DNA of 16,094 nucleotides from Coemansia sp. RSA 922 (taxonomy: Eukaryota > Kickxellomycota > Kickxellomycetes > Kickxellales > Kickxellaceae): positions 1 through 16,094 of the forward strand of contig JANBQS010000519.1 of assembly GCA_027577415.1 (NCBI GenBank), written 5' to 3'. Below are positions 1-8,746 of this stretch, piece after piece (the first letter of the stretch is position 1; each line of letters begins with the position of its first letter). Below the pieces are notes generated by a model, which did not search any database, was not told the DNA's origin, and worked only from the letters and a program-made list of their open reading frames with translations. The translations under genes and the position numbers were made by a program.

Positions 1-1
1 G

Positions 2-825
2 AAAGGAAACAGCACATCGGACGCGCCAAAGGCATTCCAACACATTATGAAGTTTATGGAGATGAAGCAAAACAACGACGCAGCCAAAAAGAAACAAAAG
101 GAAGCAGAACGTAAGTGCCCGGACATCCAACTCGCACCCTCTCCATCATATCAGGTATACTAACACTCTGATATTCTTTAGGGAATAAGAAGCCAAAGAC
201 GCAGAACCAGGGACCAAAGGAGATCACAGAGGCGCTGACAATTATGCCAGGCGAGAGTATGGACGAGTTTAGCCGACGTGTACGGCAAAAGATGACCAAC
301 AACTTGCAGCTAATCGGTACTAGCCATGAGGCAAAGTCCAAGGCCCATGCGAACCCTTCGCGGGACGAAGGCGAGGAACCTGATATTTCCAAGCGATCCG
401 ACCGAAAGAAGCGCAATGACGCTGTCCGCAAACAGCGCAAGCAAGCGAAAAAGCAACGCGGCGACGACGACGACGACGACGTAGTGCGGGAGCAAGCAGC
501 AGCGCCCAAGTTTGGCGAGCAGGCTCAGGCGCCGCCGATCTTCAAGGCATTGCCCAAGGACAAGTTCAAAAAGATGGTCCCACTGCCACAGTCCAAGGAA
601 GAAGAGCTGGCGAATAAGCGCAAGGACGAATTGGCTGTCAAGAACATGATCCAGAGGACCGCCCGTCTGTCCCCATTGGAGCGTATGCAGGCCAAGCGTA
701 AGGCCAAACAGGAGGGCGACACTGCTGCTGAGAAGCGCATTATCGAGGCCGAACGTGAACAGGCTATTCGGAGATACCGCATGCTTAGAGTTGCTCGCGA
801 AACGGCAGGAGCAAAGAGTAAATAG
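2..825 (+). CDS. CCDC137-like protein, 3' part (join 2-110, 182-825)
   Basis: The gene enters from the left edge, so its start is not visible; 250 codons plus stop remain. The two exons keep one frame when the 111-181 intron is removed. The protein is very basic and rich in Lys, Glu and Gln, apart from a run of six Asp, and looks helical or coiled-coil. Three traits match the animal CCDC137 family: a segment 'MPGESMDEFSRRV' after a Lys-rich stretch (the family has a GES motif there), 'FGEQAQAPP' in the middle (family FGEV..PP), and a C-terminal 'RIIEAEREQAIRRYRMLR' helix (family RIVEEERERAVQAYR-type). Animal CCDC137 is a nucleolar and chromosome-periphery protein; a similar nuclear place is inferred here. 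It converges on the RPP40-like gene with 20 bases between stops. Identification is from remembered family motifs, not from a search. Confidence 0.72.
111..181 (+). other. Spliceosomal intron (71 nt) in the CCDC137-like gene
   Basis: The donor is GTAAGT at 111-116. A canonical fungal branch site CTAAC lies at 160-164, and the acceptor is TTTAG ending at 181, 18 bases after the branch A. Removal joins a one-base partial codon (110) to 182-183 as an Arg codon and keeps the frame open to the stop at 823. This gives a reference for intron signals in this genome. Confidence 0.85.
463..480 (+). repeat. (GAC)6 trinucleotide repeat, six Asp codons
   Basis: Six perfect GAC units lie inside the CCDC137-like reading frame and encode an Asp run just after a Lys/Arg/Gln-rich segment. 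The tract may vary in length between strains without breaking the frame. Confidence 0.8.
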
Positions 826-833
826 ATTTAATG

Positions 834-839
834 TTTATT
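834..839 (-). terminator. AATAAA polyadenylation signal for the RPP40-like gene
   Basis: The minus strand reads AATAAA here, seven bases after the TAA stop (846-848) of the RPP40-like gene. It sits inside the 20-base gap to the stop of the CCDC137-like gene. Cleavage downstream would put the RPP40 mRNA end antisense to the coding end of the other gene. Confidence 0.5.
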
Positions 840-845
840 GATGGT

Positions 846-1934
846 TTACGAATGCGAGTCCCATGGCCCGCACGCTTGAAAGATCGCGCATCGGTCGCTC
901 TGAGGTATGTATGCCTGGACGAACATGTGCTCACCGCTGGTCAAGTAGCTGTGCTCGCTCGATGCCCACGATACTGGCGCGTCTTCGTGGCCCCAGACAC
1001 ATAGGAATGTTCCACATGCGGCGTCTTGTGTTGACGCCTGAGTAGTTAGTCTTTGAGCTATAGCTGAAATCGCCATTGGGGAAAGCATGCCGCTGACGCT
1101 GACTACGCGAAGACTCGCCCTTGTGTAGGGCTCTGATACAGAGTACTCGCTGACCTCTGAATCAGCCACCGCACTGGTTACTTGCGATGATCCCAGTGTT
1201 GCTAATCCAACCCACTCGAACACGTCTTGTGCGCGCTCGATCCAGTCCTCCGCCGCTTTGTCTTTAGCTGTCAATAGCTCCGATAGCTGCGGGACAAGCG
1301 CATCAACTACCGTATGTTCTTCGACAACGGGGGCACACTGGGTGGCGCCTGGTACATCAAAGTTGAGCGATCCGCCTGTTTCTGCATCATAGTAACCGAC
1401 CAGAAACTCGACTCCCTCGTTGAGTACGGCATCAAATCCAGCTTTTATACGTTGATAGTACTTTTTCTCAGGCACCATACACGCCGCCCTGAGATCGATT
1501 TTGATTACAAACCGCGATCCGCGCTCCAGTGGGACTTGTGCCTGAGTTCCGGCAATTCCCAGCGACTCGTAAGTGTCCTTACACACGCTTAGTATCAGTG
1601 TTCCGTGTCCGTCAATAGCAAATACATCGTCAGTGTCAATGCGACGTCCAAGGCTCAGCGCAATTAACGTATTATTCTTTATAAACGCGGCGATGAACGC
1701 GGGATCGATCAAGTCAGAGAGCTTTAGTGTCACTCGGTAGTAGCAGTTCACGTGGTTTTTCACTAGTTGTCCAATGTCAGTACTGTCGGGCGCAACTATC
1801 GTGCATCGGTAGTTGAATGCGTGAGTTTTGATGCACTTTAGGTGTTCTTTCTTTTTCGAGGAGAGCGATGATAGCGTGACAAAGAGCTTGCTTTTGCTGT
1901 GACGCTCCCTGGGAAGCGGTACATGGCTGCTCAT
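846..1934 (-). CDS. RPP40: RNase P/MRP subunit p40 (RPP40) homologue
   Basis: This is a 362-residue protein of the Rpp40 family, a protein subunit of nuclear RNase P and MRP (tRNA 5' processing and pre-rRNA processing), acting in nucleus and nucleolus. The middle 'RFVIKIDLRAACMVPEKKYY' matches the family segment where a Lys-Tyr pair follows an I-D-L strand. The C-terminal signature is clear: 'APVSW' with Trp at about 323, then 'EH', then 'SGEHMF' at about 333-338, as in the human protein's PVSW...GGEHLY region. Length is close to human RPP40 (about 360). I chose the Met at 1934. The frame is open 49 codons further upstream, but that part is AT-rich, Phe/Tyr-rich and unlike the family, so it is likely leader. 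The upstream leader is pyrimidine-rich. The gene lies 173 bases downstream of the first F-box-like paralog, on the same strand. Confidence 0.85.
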   Translation of the reverse strand: MSSHVPLPRERHSKSKLFVTLSSLSSKKKEHLKCIKTHAFNYRCTIVAPDSTDIGQLVKNHVNCYYRVTLKLSDLIDPAFIAAFIKNNTLIALSLGRRIDTDDVFAIDGHGTLILSVCKDTYESLGIAGTQAQVPLERGSRFVIKIDLRAACMVPEKKYYQRIKAGFDAVLNEGVEFLVGYYDAETGGSLNFDVPGATQCAPVVEEHTVVDALVPQLSELLTAKDKAAEDWIERAQDVFEWVGLATLGSSQVTSAVADSEVSEYSVSEPYTRASLRVVSVSGMLSPMAISAIAQRLTTQASTQDAACGTFLCVWGHEDAPVSWASSEHSYLTSGEHMFVQAYIPQSDRCAIFQACGPWDSHS

Positions 1935-2107
1935 CGTCAAACTATGGTGGACGTCTTGTAGGAGTGAATAAAAGAGAAAAGATATATTGTTTGTATGTGA
2001 AGTATAAAAAAATTTGAAAAAAAAGCAATACTGATTTGTAGTTGGCAAATGTGTATGGGGTGCGAGACCCTGTAACCACAAATCACTACCTCTTCCGATT
2101 CAGGTTC

Positions 2108-3796
2108 CTACTGTTCAGGAGTATTGGTAGATCTTTCGAAAAGTTGGTTTAGTCGCAAGGCATATTTGCTATACGGAAGCTTACCCATCGCTTCAAAGAT
2201 TTTAAGACCGGAAATAGACTGTTTTTCAAACATACCATTGCAAAAACTTGGACACACCAGTGCCAAAAGCATAACATAAGTTGCAATTTCTTCATCTCTG
2301 TTCATATAAGAGGCTACCATACCCCACCCTTTTAAGCTATCTCCTATATTACCATATGTGGAAACTATGTAGTCAGGTAAGTCATCAGCATCAATGTGAT
2401 CAAGCTCTAATCCCAGGCCATTAATACCACATATAATATATGGCATTGCTGGTAGTGCCTTCAGCAAACAGAGCACATTGAAAATCGTCAGTCTGCCAAA
2501 GCGTGATTCAAAACGTTTAATATTCTCAAATGTGCGCTCACCAAGTAGTGTTAGTATTGGCATTCTGGTCAATATTGCTGTCGCCAATGTTAACTCTGTA
2601 GTAGAGCCCATCAGATTTCCCATTAACTTGCTTAAATTGGCTTCTGGTATACTAGATGTATCCATATTGGCGTAGTTTTCAAGAACAATTACTTTTCGCA
2701 AGTTTTTGTACTTTCTTTCAAACACTTGACAACTATTAAGCATTGCCACCGTATCTCTGTCTATGCCTAGTTCCACAAATGTCAGTGTGTCATTGTTGCC
2801 TCTAAACAAAACATCATCAGCAAATGGATAGTTTCGGTCAATAGTCAACCGTTTCAATATTGGAAATGGTACTATCTTTGAGTCATTCTTTGCTACCCTT
2901 CTGTCTGGAAAACTAGAATCACTATAATGCATTAGCAGATACTGCAACTTTGGATAGACCACGTCTTTGCCATTTACATCACACAACAGCGTGTTAGCAT
3001 TGCGTATACCAATATCAAGATGTTTAAGAGTACTGGCTGACTTTAGCACTAGACTGGTGTGCAAGGCAGGTGAACTCAAGCAACACAGTTTAAGAAAAGA
3101 AAGCTGCGGAATGCAATCAATAGTTGATTGATGCCTGAGGTGAACATTTACCAAGTGAAGCATCGTGCGTTTGGTATTGCTACATAGTAACTCAACAAAT
3201 TGCCCAAATACATCCTCACCCATCCCTTTTAAGAGCTCTCTGTCAACTCCTCCCATTTGATCGTTCTCATGAGAGCACAATAGCTTTGTCAGCTTTGCTG
3301 AAGGAGTCAACGACTGTATCAACTGCGCAAATTCGAGAGCATTTGTAGTGGCAGTGTCTTTAGAAACCGCGGGCTCAACTTTATAGTCAGTAATTCTGAC
3401 AACTACTATATAAACAAAAGGCAAGGTCGTAACAGCTCCCATGTACTCTGAGAAAAGTTTGTGAGCAGTGCCGTTCACAATACTAGACACGGAGACACTG
3501 ACATGAAGCTCCCTAGCCAAAATTTCAGCATTGTGTGGTAGCCCATTCACCTTCACCCAGCTTGGATGCCTGAGCTTCACCTCATTAGATTTGGCTTTGA
3601 TTTTAATATCGAGCTTTCGCCACAGATACTCAAGCGCCGCAAGCCTCCAAGTGGAGCACACAAGCAGCACATCCTCTAAACAATACACATGGTAATAAAG
3701 TTCACCAAAACTTGTTCTCTCCTCTTCAACCACATACTTTAAAATTGTTTTCAAAATGTCCACATGGAGTTTCTGAGCTAATGAGACACTGTTCAT
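2108..3796 (-). CDS. F-box-like leucine-rich protein, array member 1
   Basis: The frame is intact and encodes 562 residues. Residues about 9-65 look like an F-box: 'HVDILKTILKYVV', a variable stretch, then 'LLVCSTWRLAALEYLWRKL', the usual Leu, Cys-x-x-W and L-W-R-x-L spacing of fungal F-boxes. The rest has irregular Leu-rich strand and helix units such as 'LSFLKLCCL' and 'STLKHLDIGI', suggesting an LRR-like solenoid. The family block 'YPFADDVLFRGN' is at 323-334 and the C-terminal 'MLLALVCPSF' helix is present. No signal peptide or membrane segment is seen. An F-box protein would bring substrates to a Skp1-cullin ubiquitin ligase; this function is inferred. Its closest relative in the window is member 2, sharing 'GLPHNA', 'GTAH' and 'EYMG' in the same order. 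The ATG at 3796 directly precedes the F-box and follows a pyrimidine-rich leader. Confidence 0.85.
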   Translation of the reverse strand: MNSVSLAQKLHVDILKTILKYVVEEERTSFGELYYHVYCLEDVLLVCSTWRLAALEYLWRKLDIKIKAKSNEVKLRHPSWVKVNGLPHNAEILARELHVSVSVSSIVNGTAHKLFSEYMGAVTTLPFVYIVVVRITDYKVEPAVSKDTATTNALEFAQLIQSLTPSAKLTKLLCSHENDQMGGVDRELLKGMGEDVFGQFVELLCSNTKRTMLHLVNVHLRHQSTIDCIPQLSFLKLCCLSSPALHTSLVLKSASTLKHLDIGIRNANTLLCDVNGKDVVYPKLQYLLMHYSDSSFPDRRVAKNDSKIVPFPILKRLTIDRNYPFADDVLFRGNNDTLTFVELGIDRDTVAMLNSCQVFERKYKNLRKVIVLENYANMDTSSIPEANLSKLMGNLMGSTTELTLATAILTRMPILTLLGERTFENIKRFESRFGRLTIFNVLCLLKALPAMPYIICGINGLGLELDHIDADDLPDYIVSTYGNIGDSLKGWGMVASYMNRDEEIATYVMLLALVCPSFCNGMFEKQSISGLKIFEAMGKLPYSKYALRLNQLFERSTNTPEQ

Positions 3797-4614
3797 AATT
3801 GGCTAGGCAAATAATGGATAGAGAAAATGGCTGGCAAAATAAAATATAGATGGTAGTGGAGGAGAGAGAGGCTCTTCAGCAGCTGGGGGCTCTCCTTTTG
3901 AGGCTGTTTTTTTTTTTGAAAGCTTTGTGCTTCTTTGGCAAAAAAAAAGGTGAAAGAGAAAAGGCGTTGTGATTCAAAGCTGCGGCCACCAAACGTCATG
4001 ATTACATCATTTACTTGATTTGGCAAAGCTCTGCTTAAAAAATTAGTGCAATGTGGTTCAAGCCTCAGCCAATAATGCTGTGTTTTTCCGGGATATCACC
4101 TTGGATGATGGGGGCTAGGTTTTATTTCATGTGTCCTCCAGCTCCATTATAATGCAAGAGCCTGGTACCCTCCCCTTACTCTTTCCTTCATTTTTGTTGT
4201 TCATGAATGCTCTTTTTCTTGTTCTCCTATATACTAAAAAAAACAATATTATTTCCACCACGATGAATCCCAGACTTTAAGGCAGGGTCTACATGAGCTA
4301 ACTCAGGCCCTGTGCGAGTTGGCTAAGAGGCCACACTAGTGCTCTTTAAGACCGATGTACACAGCTATAGGCGTGCTGTCAATTTCAATACAAAAACTAA
4401 CGTACTAGCCTTGAGCATGGTGAGGATGTGTGTTATTGTAATGATATTGTAGTAAAAAAAATTAAATAAGAAAGATGCACAGCTGCTTTTCTAGCTGGCT
4501 GCATTGGCCAATTTATTTAATTGACAGCTCAAATGCCGCCCTATCTCTACTCGTTCTTTCCATTATATAAATGATGCACATGTTACGAAACAAAAAACGA
4601 TGACACTACCATTT
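3797..4614. other. Intergenic region between array members 1 and 2
   Basis: There is no convincing gene in these 818 bases. About 3797-3970 is purine-rich on the plus strand and forms the pyrimidine-rich leader and presumed promoter of member 1. A minus-strand AATAAA at 4512-4517, about 100 bases past the stop of member 2, may be its polyadenylation signal. It overlaps the end of a perfect ATTGGCCAAT palindrome (4503-4512), which gives a CCAAT box on each strand. Near 4297-4323 there is an imperfect dyad (GCTAACTC / GAGTTGGC, 11-base loop). The rest is AT-rich and featureless to my eye. Confidence 0.5.
4512..4517 (-). terminator. Possible AATAAA signal for array member 2
   Basis: The minus strand reads AATAAA about 98 bases after the stop codon of member 2 (4615-4617). 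Position and sequence fit a polyadenylation signal, but such hexamers are common in AT-rich DNA. Confidence 0.3.
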
Positions 4615-6306
4615 CTATCCAGTGTTGTCCATATTATAAGCAGCATTGACCAGTCTACCGAGCTGAGAGGCATATTTGCTATAAGGGCCACTTTGAAGTG
4701 CTGCAGTGACTCTGGAATTGTAATCAAACATAATTCTTGCGTTTACTTCCACTCTGCGAAATTTAGGACATACAAGAGCCAGAAGCAAAATACAATCAAT
4801 TACCACATCATTGGGACATGGTTGATAAGTCATACGCCAAGTTTGCATATTCTTTCCGACATTATCGTGTGTAGACATAATGTAGTCAAGCCTTTCTTCT
4901 TTATTGGAAATAAGCTCAAACTCTGGGCCAAGTTCACGTATACCACCTACAAGTGTTGTCAGAGCAGGTAGTGCTTTCAGCAAACGCAGTACTGTATATA
5001 ATGACGGTGTAACTGATTTTAAATTAAGCACTTGGACGTACTTAAAACCATGCTCAAGGCGTGCTACTGTTACCAAAATATTTGCTACCCGCGATGTATG
5101 TAATGTTAGATGCTGAGCAGAACTCGTTAGGTTGCTTAATAGGTTGCTCAAAGATATCACTGCTTCACGAGTAATGATAGAGTTGTAAGAATTTCGACCT
5201 AAAGTTACATGCCGTAGGACCTTGTTCTTGTTTTCAAAAACGCGCATCGTGTTTAGCATTTCTATTGTATCTAATTCAAAGGAGAAGTCCAGATACTCCA
5301 ATGTGGCACTGTTACCACGAAATAGTACATCATCAGCAAATGGATACAATCCCATCCGTAAACTCCTCAGCACAGGGAGTGGAGGAAGTTTTAATGTCAT
5401 TTTCTGTGCATTGGGGTAGCTTCTAGTATGCCCAGACATTCTTAGATGTTGCAAATTCGGGTAAACAACGTCATCGCCATTTGTATCTTTAAACAGTCTG
5501 CTCACATAATCTAGTATTATGTCTAGATACCGAAGCGTACTAGCAGACTTTGTTGCTAGGCTTGCATGAATGACTGGCAATGTCAAGTGGTTCAGTTCGA
5601 GCCTAGAAAGCAGTGGTAAACCATCAATAGTTGACTTGAGTTTGGGGTTGATGTCACCCAAGTCTAGAAATGCATGCTTTGCATTACTGTATAGCGCATT
5701 TGCTAATAGCCCAAATAGCTCCTCATCCAATACTCCAACTATAGCTGGGTCACGTTCGCCAAGGCAAGCAAGTATGCTAGCACAGGTTACTTTTGTCATT
5801 GTTGCATTTGGGGTCAATGACTTTAGCAGCTGCGAAAACTCAAGGATATTGGCAATGGCACTTTCTTTCGAGCCTTCATACTCACTGTTGTAGTCGTTGA
5901 TTATCACAACTAGCTCGTAAACCATAGGCAAAGCAGTCGTGTCTCCCATGTACTCTGTCAATAGTGTGTGAGCTGTCCCACTAACAATTCCAGCCATGGG
6001 GAAGCTCGCATGTAGTTTCTTGACCAAATTTGAAGCATTGTGCGGAAGACCTTTCTCTTTGAGCCACTGGGGTCCCAAAGTATATACCTTATTTGAAGTT
6101 CTTTCCATGGTAAGCACAAGCCTTCTCCACAGACACTCAAGAGCAACATGTCGCCAAGTAGCACATAGGGATAATAGAGCTTTTAAATCCTCTGACAGAA
6201 AGCTATCACCTCTAAAAACTGTCCTTGTTTCGTTTACTAAACGCCTAATAATTTCACGCACAACTTCGCAGGGAAGAGATTGAGCTGGTGAAACAAGGCT
6301 GGACAT
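4615..6306 (-). CDS. F-box-like leucine-rich protein, array member 2
   Basis: The frame is intact and encodes 563 residues from the ATG at 6306. The frame is open 53 codons further upstream, but those codons encode Phe/Leu-rich leader-like sequence with no match in the other members, so the inner Met before the F-box is preferred. It reads 'SLPCEVVREIIRRLVNE', then a loop, then 'LSLCATWRHVALECLWRRL', the same F-box-like layout as member 1. The family block 'YPFADDVLFRGN' is at 321-332, with 'ATLEYLDFSFEL' after it and 'LLALVCPKF' near the C-terminus. Leu-rich strand repeats fill the middle ('STLRYLDIILDYV', 'YPNLQHLRM'). It shares 'GLPHNA..LV', 'GTAH-x-L' and 'EYMG' with member 1, and the two also share leader sequence, so they are the youngest pair here. 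A role as SCF substrate receptor is inferred. Confidence 0.85.
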   Translation of the reverse strand: MSSLVSPAQSLPCEVVREIIRRLVNETRTVFRGDSFLSEDLKALLSLCATWRHVALECLWRRLVLTMERTSNKVYTLGPQWLKEKGLPHNASNLVKKLHASFPMAGIVSGTAHTLLTEYMGDTTALPMVYELVVIINDYNSEYEGSKESAIANILEFSQLLKSLTPNATMTKVTCASILACLGERDPAIVGVLDEELFGLLANALYSNAKHAFLDLGDINPKLKSTIDGLPLLSRLELNHLTLPVIHASLATKSASTLRYLDIILDYVSRLFKDTNGDDVVYPNLQHLRMSGHTRSYPNAQKMTLKLPPLPVLRSLRMGLYPFADDVLFRGNSATLEYLDFSFELDTIEMLNTMRVFENKNKVLRHVTLGRNSYNSIITREAVISLSNLLSNLTSSAQHLTLHTSRVANILVTVARLEHGFKYVQVLNLKSVTPSLYTVLRLLKALPALTTLVGGIRELGPEFELISNKEERLDYIMSTHDNVGKNMQTWRMTYQPCPNDVVIDCILLLALVCPKFRRVEVNARIMFDYNSRVTAALQSGPYSKYASQLGRLVNAAYNMDNTG

Positions 6307-6680
6307 GGTTGACAAATAAAAGCAATTGGCTGGCAGGTAATTGATAAATGTATATTTTGGAGAGAAAAATAGTTGGAGAAAAGAAGAGAGAGAAAAAAGA
6401 ATTCTCTGGGCAGTGAAGGCGGCCATTGTGTCTTCTAAAATGAGTGCTTCACCCTTTTGGTTCATTTCCGTTTTCTTTCAAGCAAGAAGCCCTTTTTACT
6501 TTTGCTAGAAAGAATTAAAGGGCAGTCACTGCCAAGTGACATGCTTGATCCACAAATGTTTATACAATGATCCTTCAAGCAGAGCCAAAAGGAGTCTGAG
6601 AAAGGCAGAGACGCATTATGCTGATAATGTAAAAAAAATATTGTATTAGATACTCGCGTAATAGTGGCAATAGCATTGTG
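6307..6680. other. Intergenic region, promoter and leader of member 2
   Basis: These 374 bases contain no supported gene. The part next to 6306 is purine-rich on the plus strand (pyrimidine-rich leader in the gene's direction). It contains the motif TGGCTGGCA (6327-6335), also found before member 1. The half near 6681 is AT-rich and should hold the 3' end of member 3; I see no clear AATAAA there. Confidence 0.4.
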
Positions 6681-8372
6681 TTAATATAAAGGACACTTTT
6701 TATCTGCGGAATAAATAGTCTGGCGCTCCCACGATAGCAGTCGCTGTAGTCGTTGCTCATGTTGGTTGAATGGATGTGTGGCAATGCGATCTCTCACACA
6801 CACTTTGTAGGCCTCGACATGGTCACTTGGTATATCAACACGGTCGAGACTGGGACATAGCAATGCCAACAACATTGTACACTCGGCTACTTCATCCATT
6901 GGCTGAGAGTGCACTCCAATCCCCCAAAGTCTGAGTCTCCTACCCATTGGTGCGTGGCTATCACACAAGGTCTTGATGAGTTCGGCCTTAGGAATGCCAG
7001 CTAGATGCGAGTCCAGCTTTGGGAGACCAGTGCGCAGATCTGAGAGCAATGGGAGCGACTTGATCAACGAGATTATGTCCAGAAGTGAGAAGCGTAGCCC
7101 GTTCAATGTCAGAATCTGTAGGGATTGTTGTTCGCCAAGTTTCTGAAGCAAACTCGGAATGTTTTGATCGTGTGACACACCATCGATTACTCTTACACTA
7201 ACGTTAGTTCCGATGCCGAGGACAAACCTCAAGAACTCAGCGTTGGCAGCAACAGGGTCAGCTGAGAAACCGGAGTGTCCGGGAGTCACGACATACCGGA
7301 GCTTTGGATGGCTAAAAGGCGTAAACACCTTGCGCTCCCTAAGAATTATAGATGTGCTCGTATGTATATGCATTCGCAGGTACTCGAGCGTCTCTTCGTT
7401 GCCTCTAAACAGTGTGTCGTCGCCAAATGGATACTCGTTCCTAATGGAAAGGTGCCGAAGCGCAGGGAATGCCACAAAAGTTCCAAGTACTGGCCGCTGT
7501 AGCATTGTCAAGTCATTGTCCAAAATCAACTTTTGCAGGCGAGAATACACTACGCAATTGCCGTCATCGCCCCGAATAAGTCTGGAGAGATCCAAATACT
7601 CCTCGTACTTGTGAACATTAGACCATAGTCTAAGGGACTGAAGCATCGGAGCACACTGCCGTGCCAGCTGGAAACACTGCTCCCTACCCGTGTCAAGCGC
7701 GTAGTCGATATGTGTCAGATGGCAGGTTCCATCAAAGTCCAGAGCCACAGGCGGTCTATGGCCTACAAGAGAGTTTTTGAAGCGGCTCGAATGCTGGAGA
7801 ATCTGATTGACCATACTGCCAAAATAGCCCACGGTGTTCTCAGGCCAGTTGATATGCGTAAGGGCCGCCAAGTTAAGCTCATGGGCTCCAGGTGCCATCT
7901 GCCAAAGTCTCTGCACAAACGTGGCAATGTTGTCGTGCGCAATTGATGCGTATTCGTCGATGTCCACCATTTGAATCGTGTTGCAGGTGAACGATACACG
8001 TCGTACCAGTGGAAATACACAGTCCTTGTAAGGTGCACGCGATAGTATCTCCAGAGCCTTGCCCGAGTATATGCATTCCAGCTCTACGTGAATACTCAGG
8101 TCCTTGGCTAGGTCGTACGACGGACAGCCGCTATAATGGTGGCAGAGAACCCAGGGACACTGCTTGGTATTGACAATTGCGCCCGCCTCGCACGTGGGGT
8201 CAGAAAGCTTTAGCTCGTAGCTTTGACTATAGAGCGAGTAAACAACAGTTCGGAAGTTGTCGCACACCCAAAGTAGTTGCTGGTGTTTCACATTGTCCGA
8301 GACGCGGATAAACTGGACAATGAGCCTGACGATGTGAGCTGGTAAAAGCTGGAGTATCGATAGAGAAGTCAT
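6681..8372 (-). CDS. F-box-like leucine-rich protein, array member 3
   Basis: The frame is intact and encodes 563 residues from the ATG at 8372. The N-terminus 'LLPAHIVRLIVQFIRV' followed by 'LLWVCDNFRTVVYSLYSQSY' is an F-box-like segment with a shorter loop than in members 1 and 2. 'IYSGKALE' around residue 100 and 'QMAPGAHEL' are shared with member 4. The family block 'YPFGDDTLFRGN' is at about 314-325, followed by 'EETLEYLRM'. Strand units such as 'LQKLILDNDL' and 'LRHLSIRNE' suggest an LRR-like fold. 'MLLALLCPSLDRV' lies near the C-terminus. Base composition is visibly more GC-rich than members 1 and 5. No targeting signal is seen. Function as a ubiquitin-ligase adaptor is inferred from the F-box resemblance; the ligand is unknown. 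Confidence 0.85.
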   Translation of the reverse strand: MTSLSILQLLPAHIVRLIVQFIRVSDNVKHQQLLWVCDNFRTVVYSLYSQSYELKLSDPTCEAGAIVNTKQCPWVLCHHYSGCPSYDLAKDLSIHVELECIYSGKALEILSRAPYKDCVFPLVRRVSFTCNTIQMVDIDEYASIAHDNIATFVQRLWQMAPGAHELNLAALTHINWPENTVGYFGSMVNQILQHSSRFKNSLVGHRPPVALDFDGTCHLTHIDYALDTGREQCFQLARQCAPMLQSLRLWSNVHKYEEYLDLSRLIRGDDGNCVVYSRLQKLILDNDLTMLQRPVLGTFVAFPALRHLSIRNEYPFGDDTLFRGNEETLEYLRMHIHTSTSIILRERKVFTPFSHPKLRYVVTPGHSGFSADPVAANAEFLRFVLGIGTNVSVRVIDGVSHDQNIPSLLQKLGEQQSLQILTLNGLRFSLLDIISLIKSLPLLSDLRTGLPKLDSHLAGIPKAELIKTLCDSHAPMGRRLRLWGIGVHSQPMDEVAECTMLLALLCPSLDRVDIPSDHVEAYKVCVRDRIATHPFNQHEQRLQRLLSWERQTIYSADKKCPLY

Positions 8373-8746
8373 TCTGATACAATATGTAAATAAATGGCAA
8401 GAGAGAAAGAAAGAAAGAAACGGTCGGATTGCACATTATGCAAAGGCAGTCAAACGCCTTGGCATGCATGCTGATTTCCAGCCTGATTTCGTTGGCAATT
8501 TTATGGGGGGATGAAGAAGCCAATACTCAACATGTCGGATATGTTAATGTAGGAATCGAACTAGGGCTTGACAAGTCTAGTTTTATTTACGAAGACTGTT
8601 GTTTCTCCGCTCAGATGTAATCCGAGGCTATGCCACACACTATTGTCAGTGGGACTGATGCCGCAGTTCTGACATTCTCCTTATTTGACCTGGAAACTGG
8701 TGTGATATTGAATAAATACTAGAAATGTCGTGCTATTGACAGCAAT
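8373..8746. other. Intergenic region, promoter and leader of member 3
   Basis: No supported gene in these 374 bases. Next to the member 3 start the plus strand is purine-rich and includes four GAAA units (8405-8420), a CT-rich leader in the gene's direction. A minus-strand AATAAA at 8582-8587 lies about 160 bases after the stop of member 4 and could serve its 3' end. A 63-codon plus-strand frame here shows no protein-like pattern. Confidence 0.4.

Noticed and set aside
1935..2081. A 49-codon N-terminal extension of the RPP40-like frame
   Set aside because: It is AT-rich, Phe/Tyr-rich and unlike the family; the inner Met at 1934 gives the usual length.
6307..6465. A 53-codon N-terminal extension of array member 2
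   Set aside because: It has no counterpart in the other members; the inner Met at 6306 gives the common ~563-residue length.
8552..8575. tRNA-like TTCGATTCC text on the minus strand
   Set aside because: The flanking bases do not form a T-stem and no acceptor or anticodon arm is found around it.
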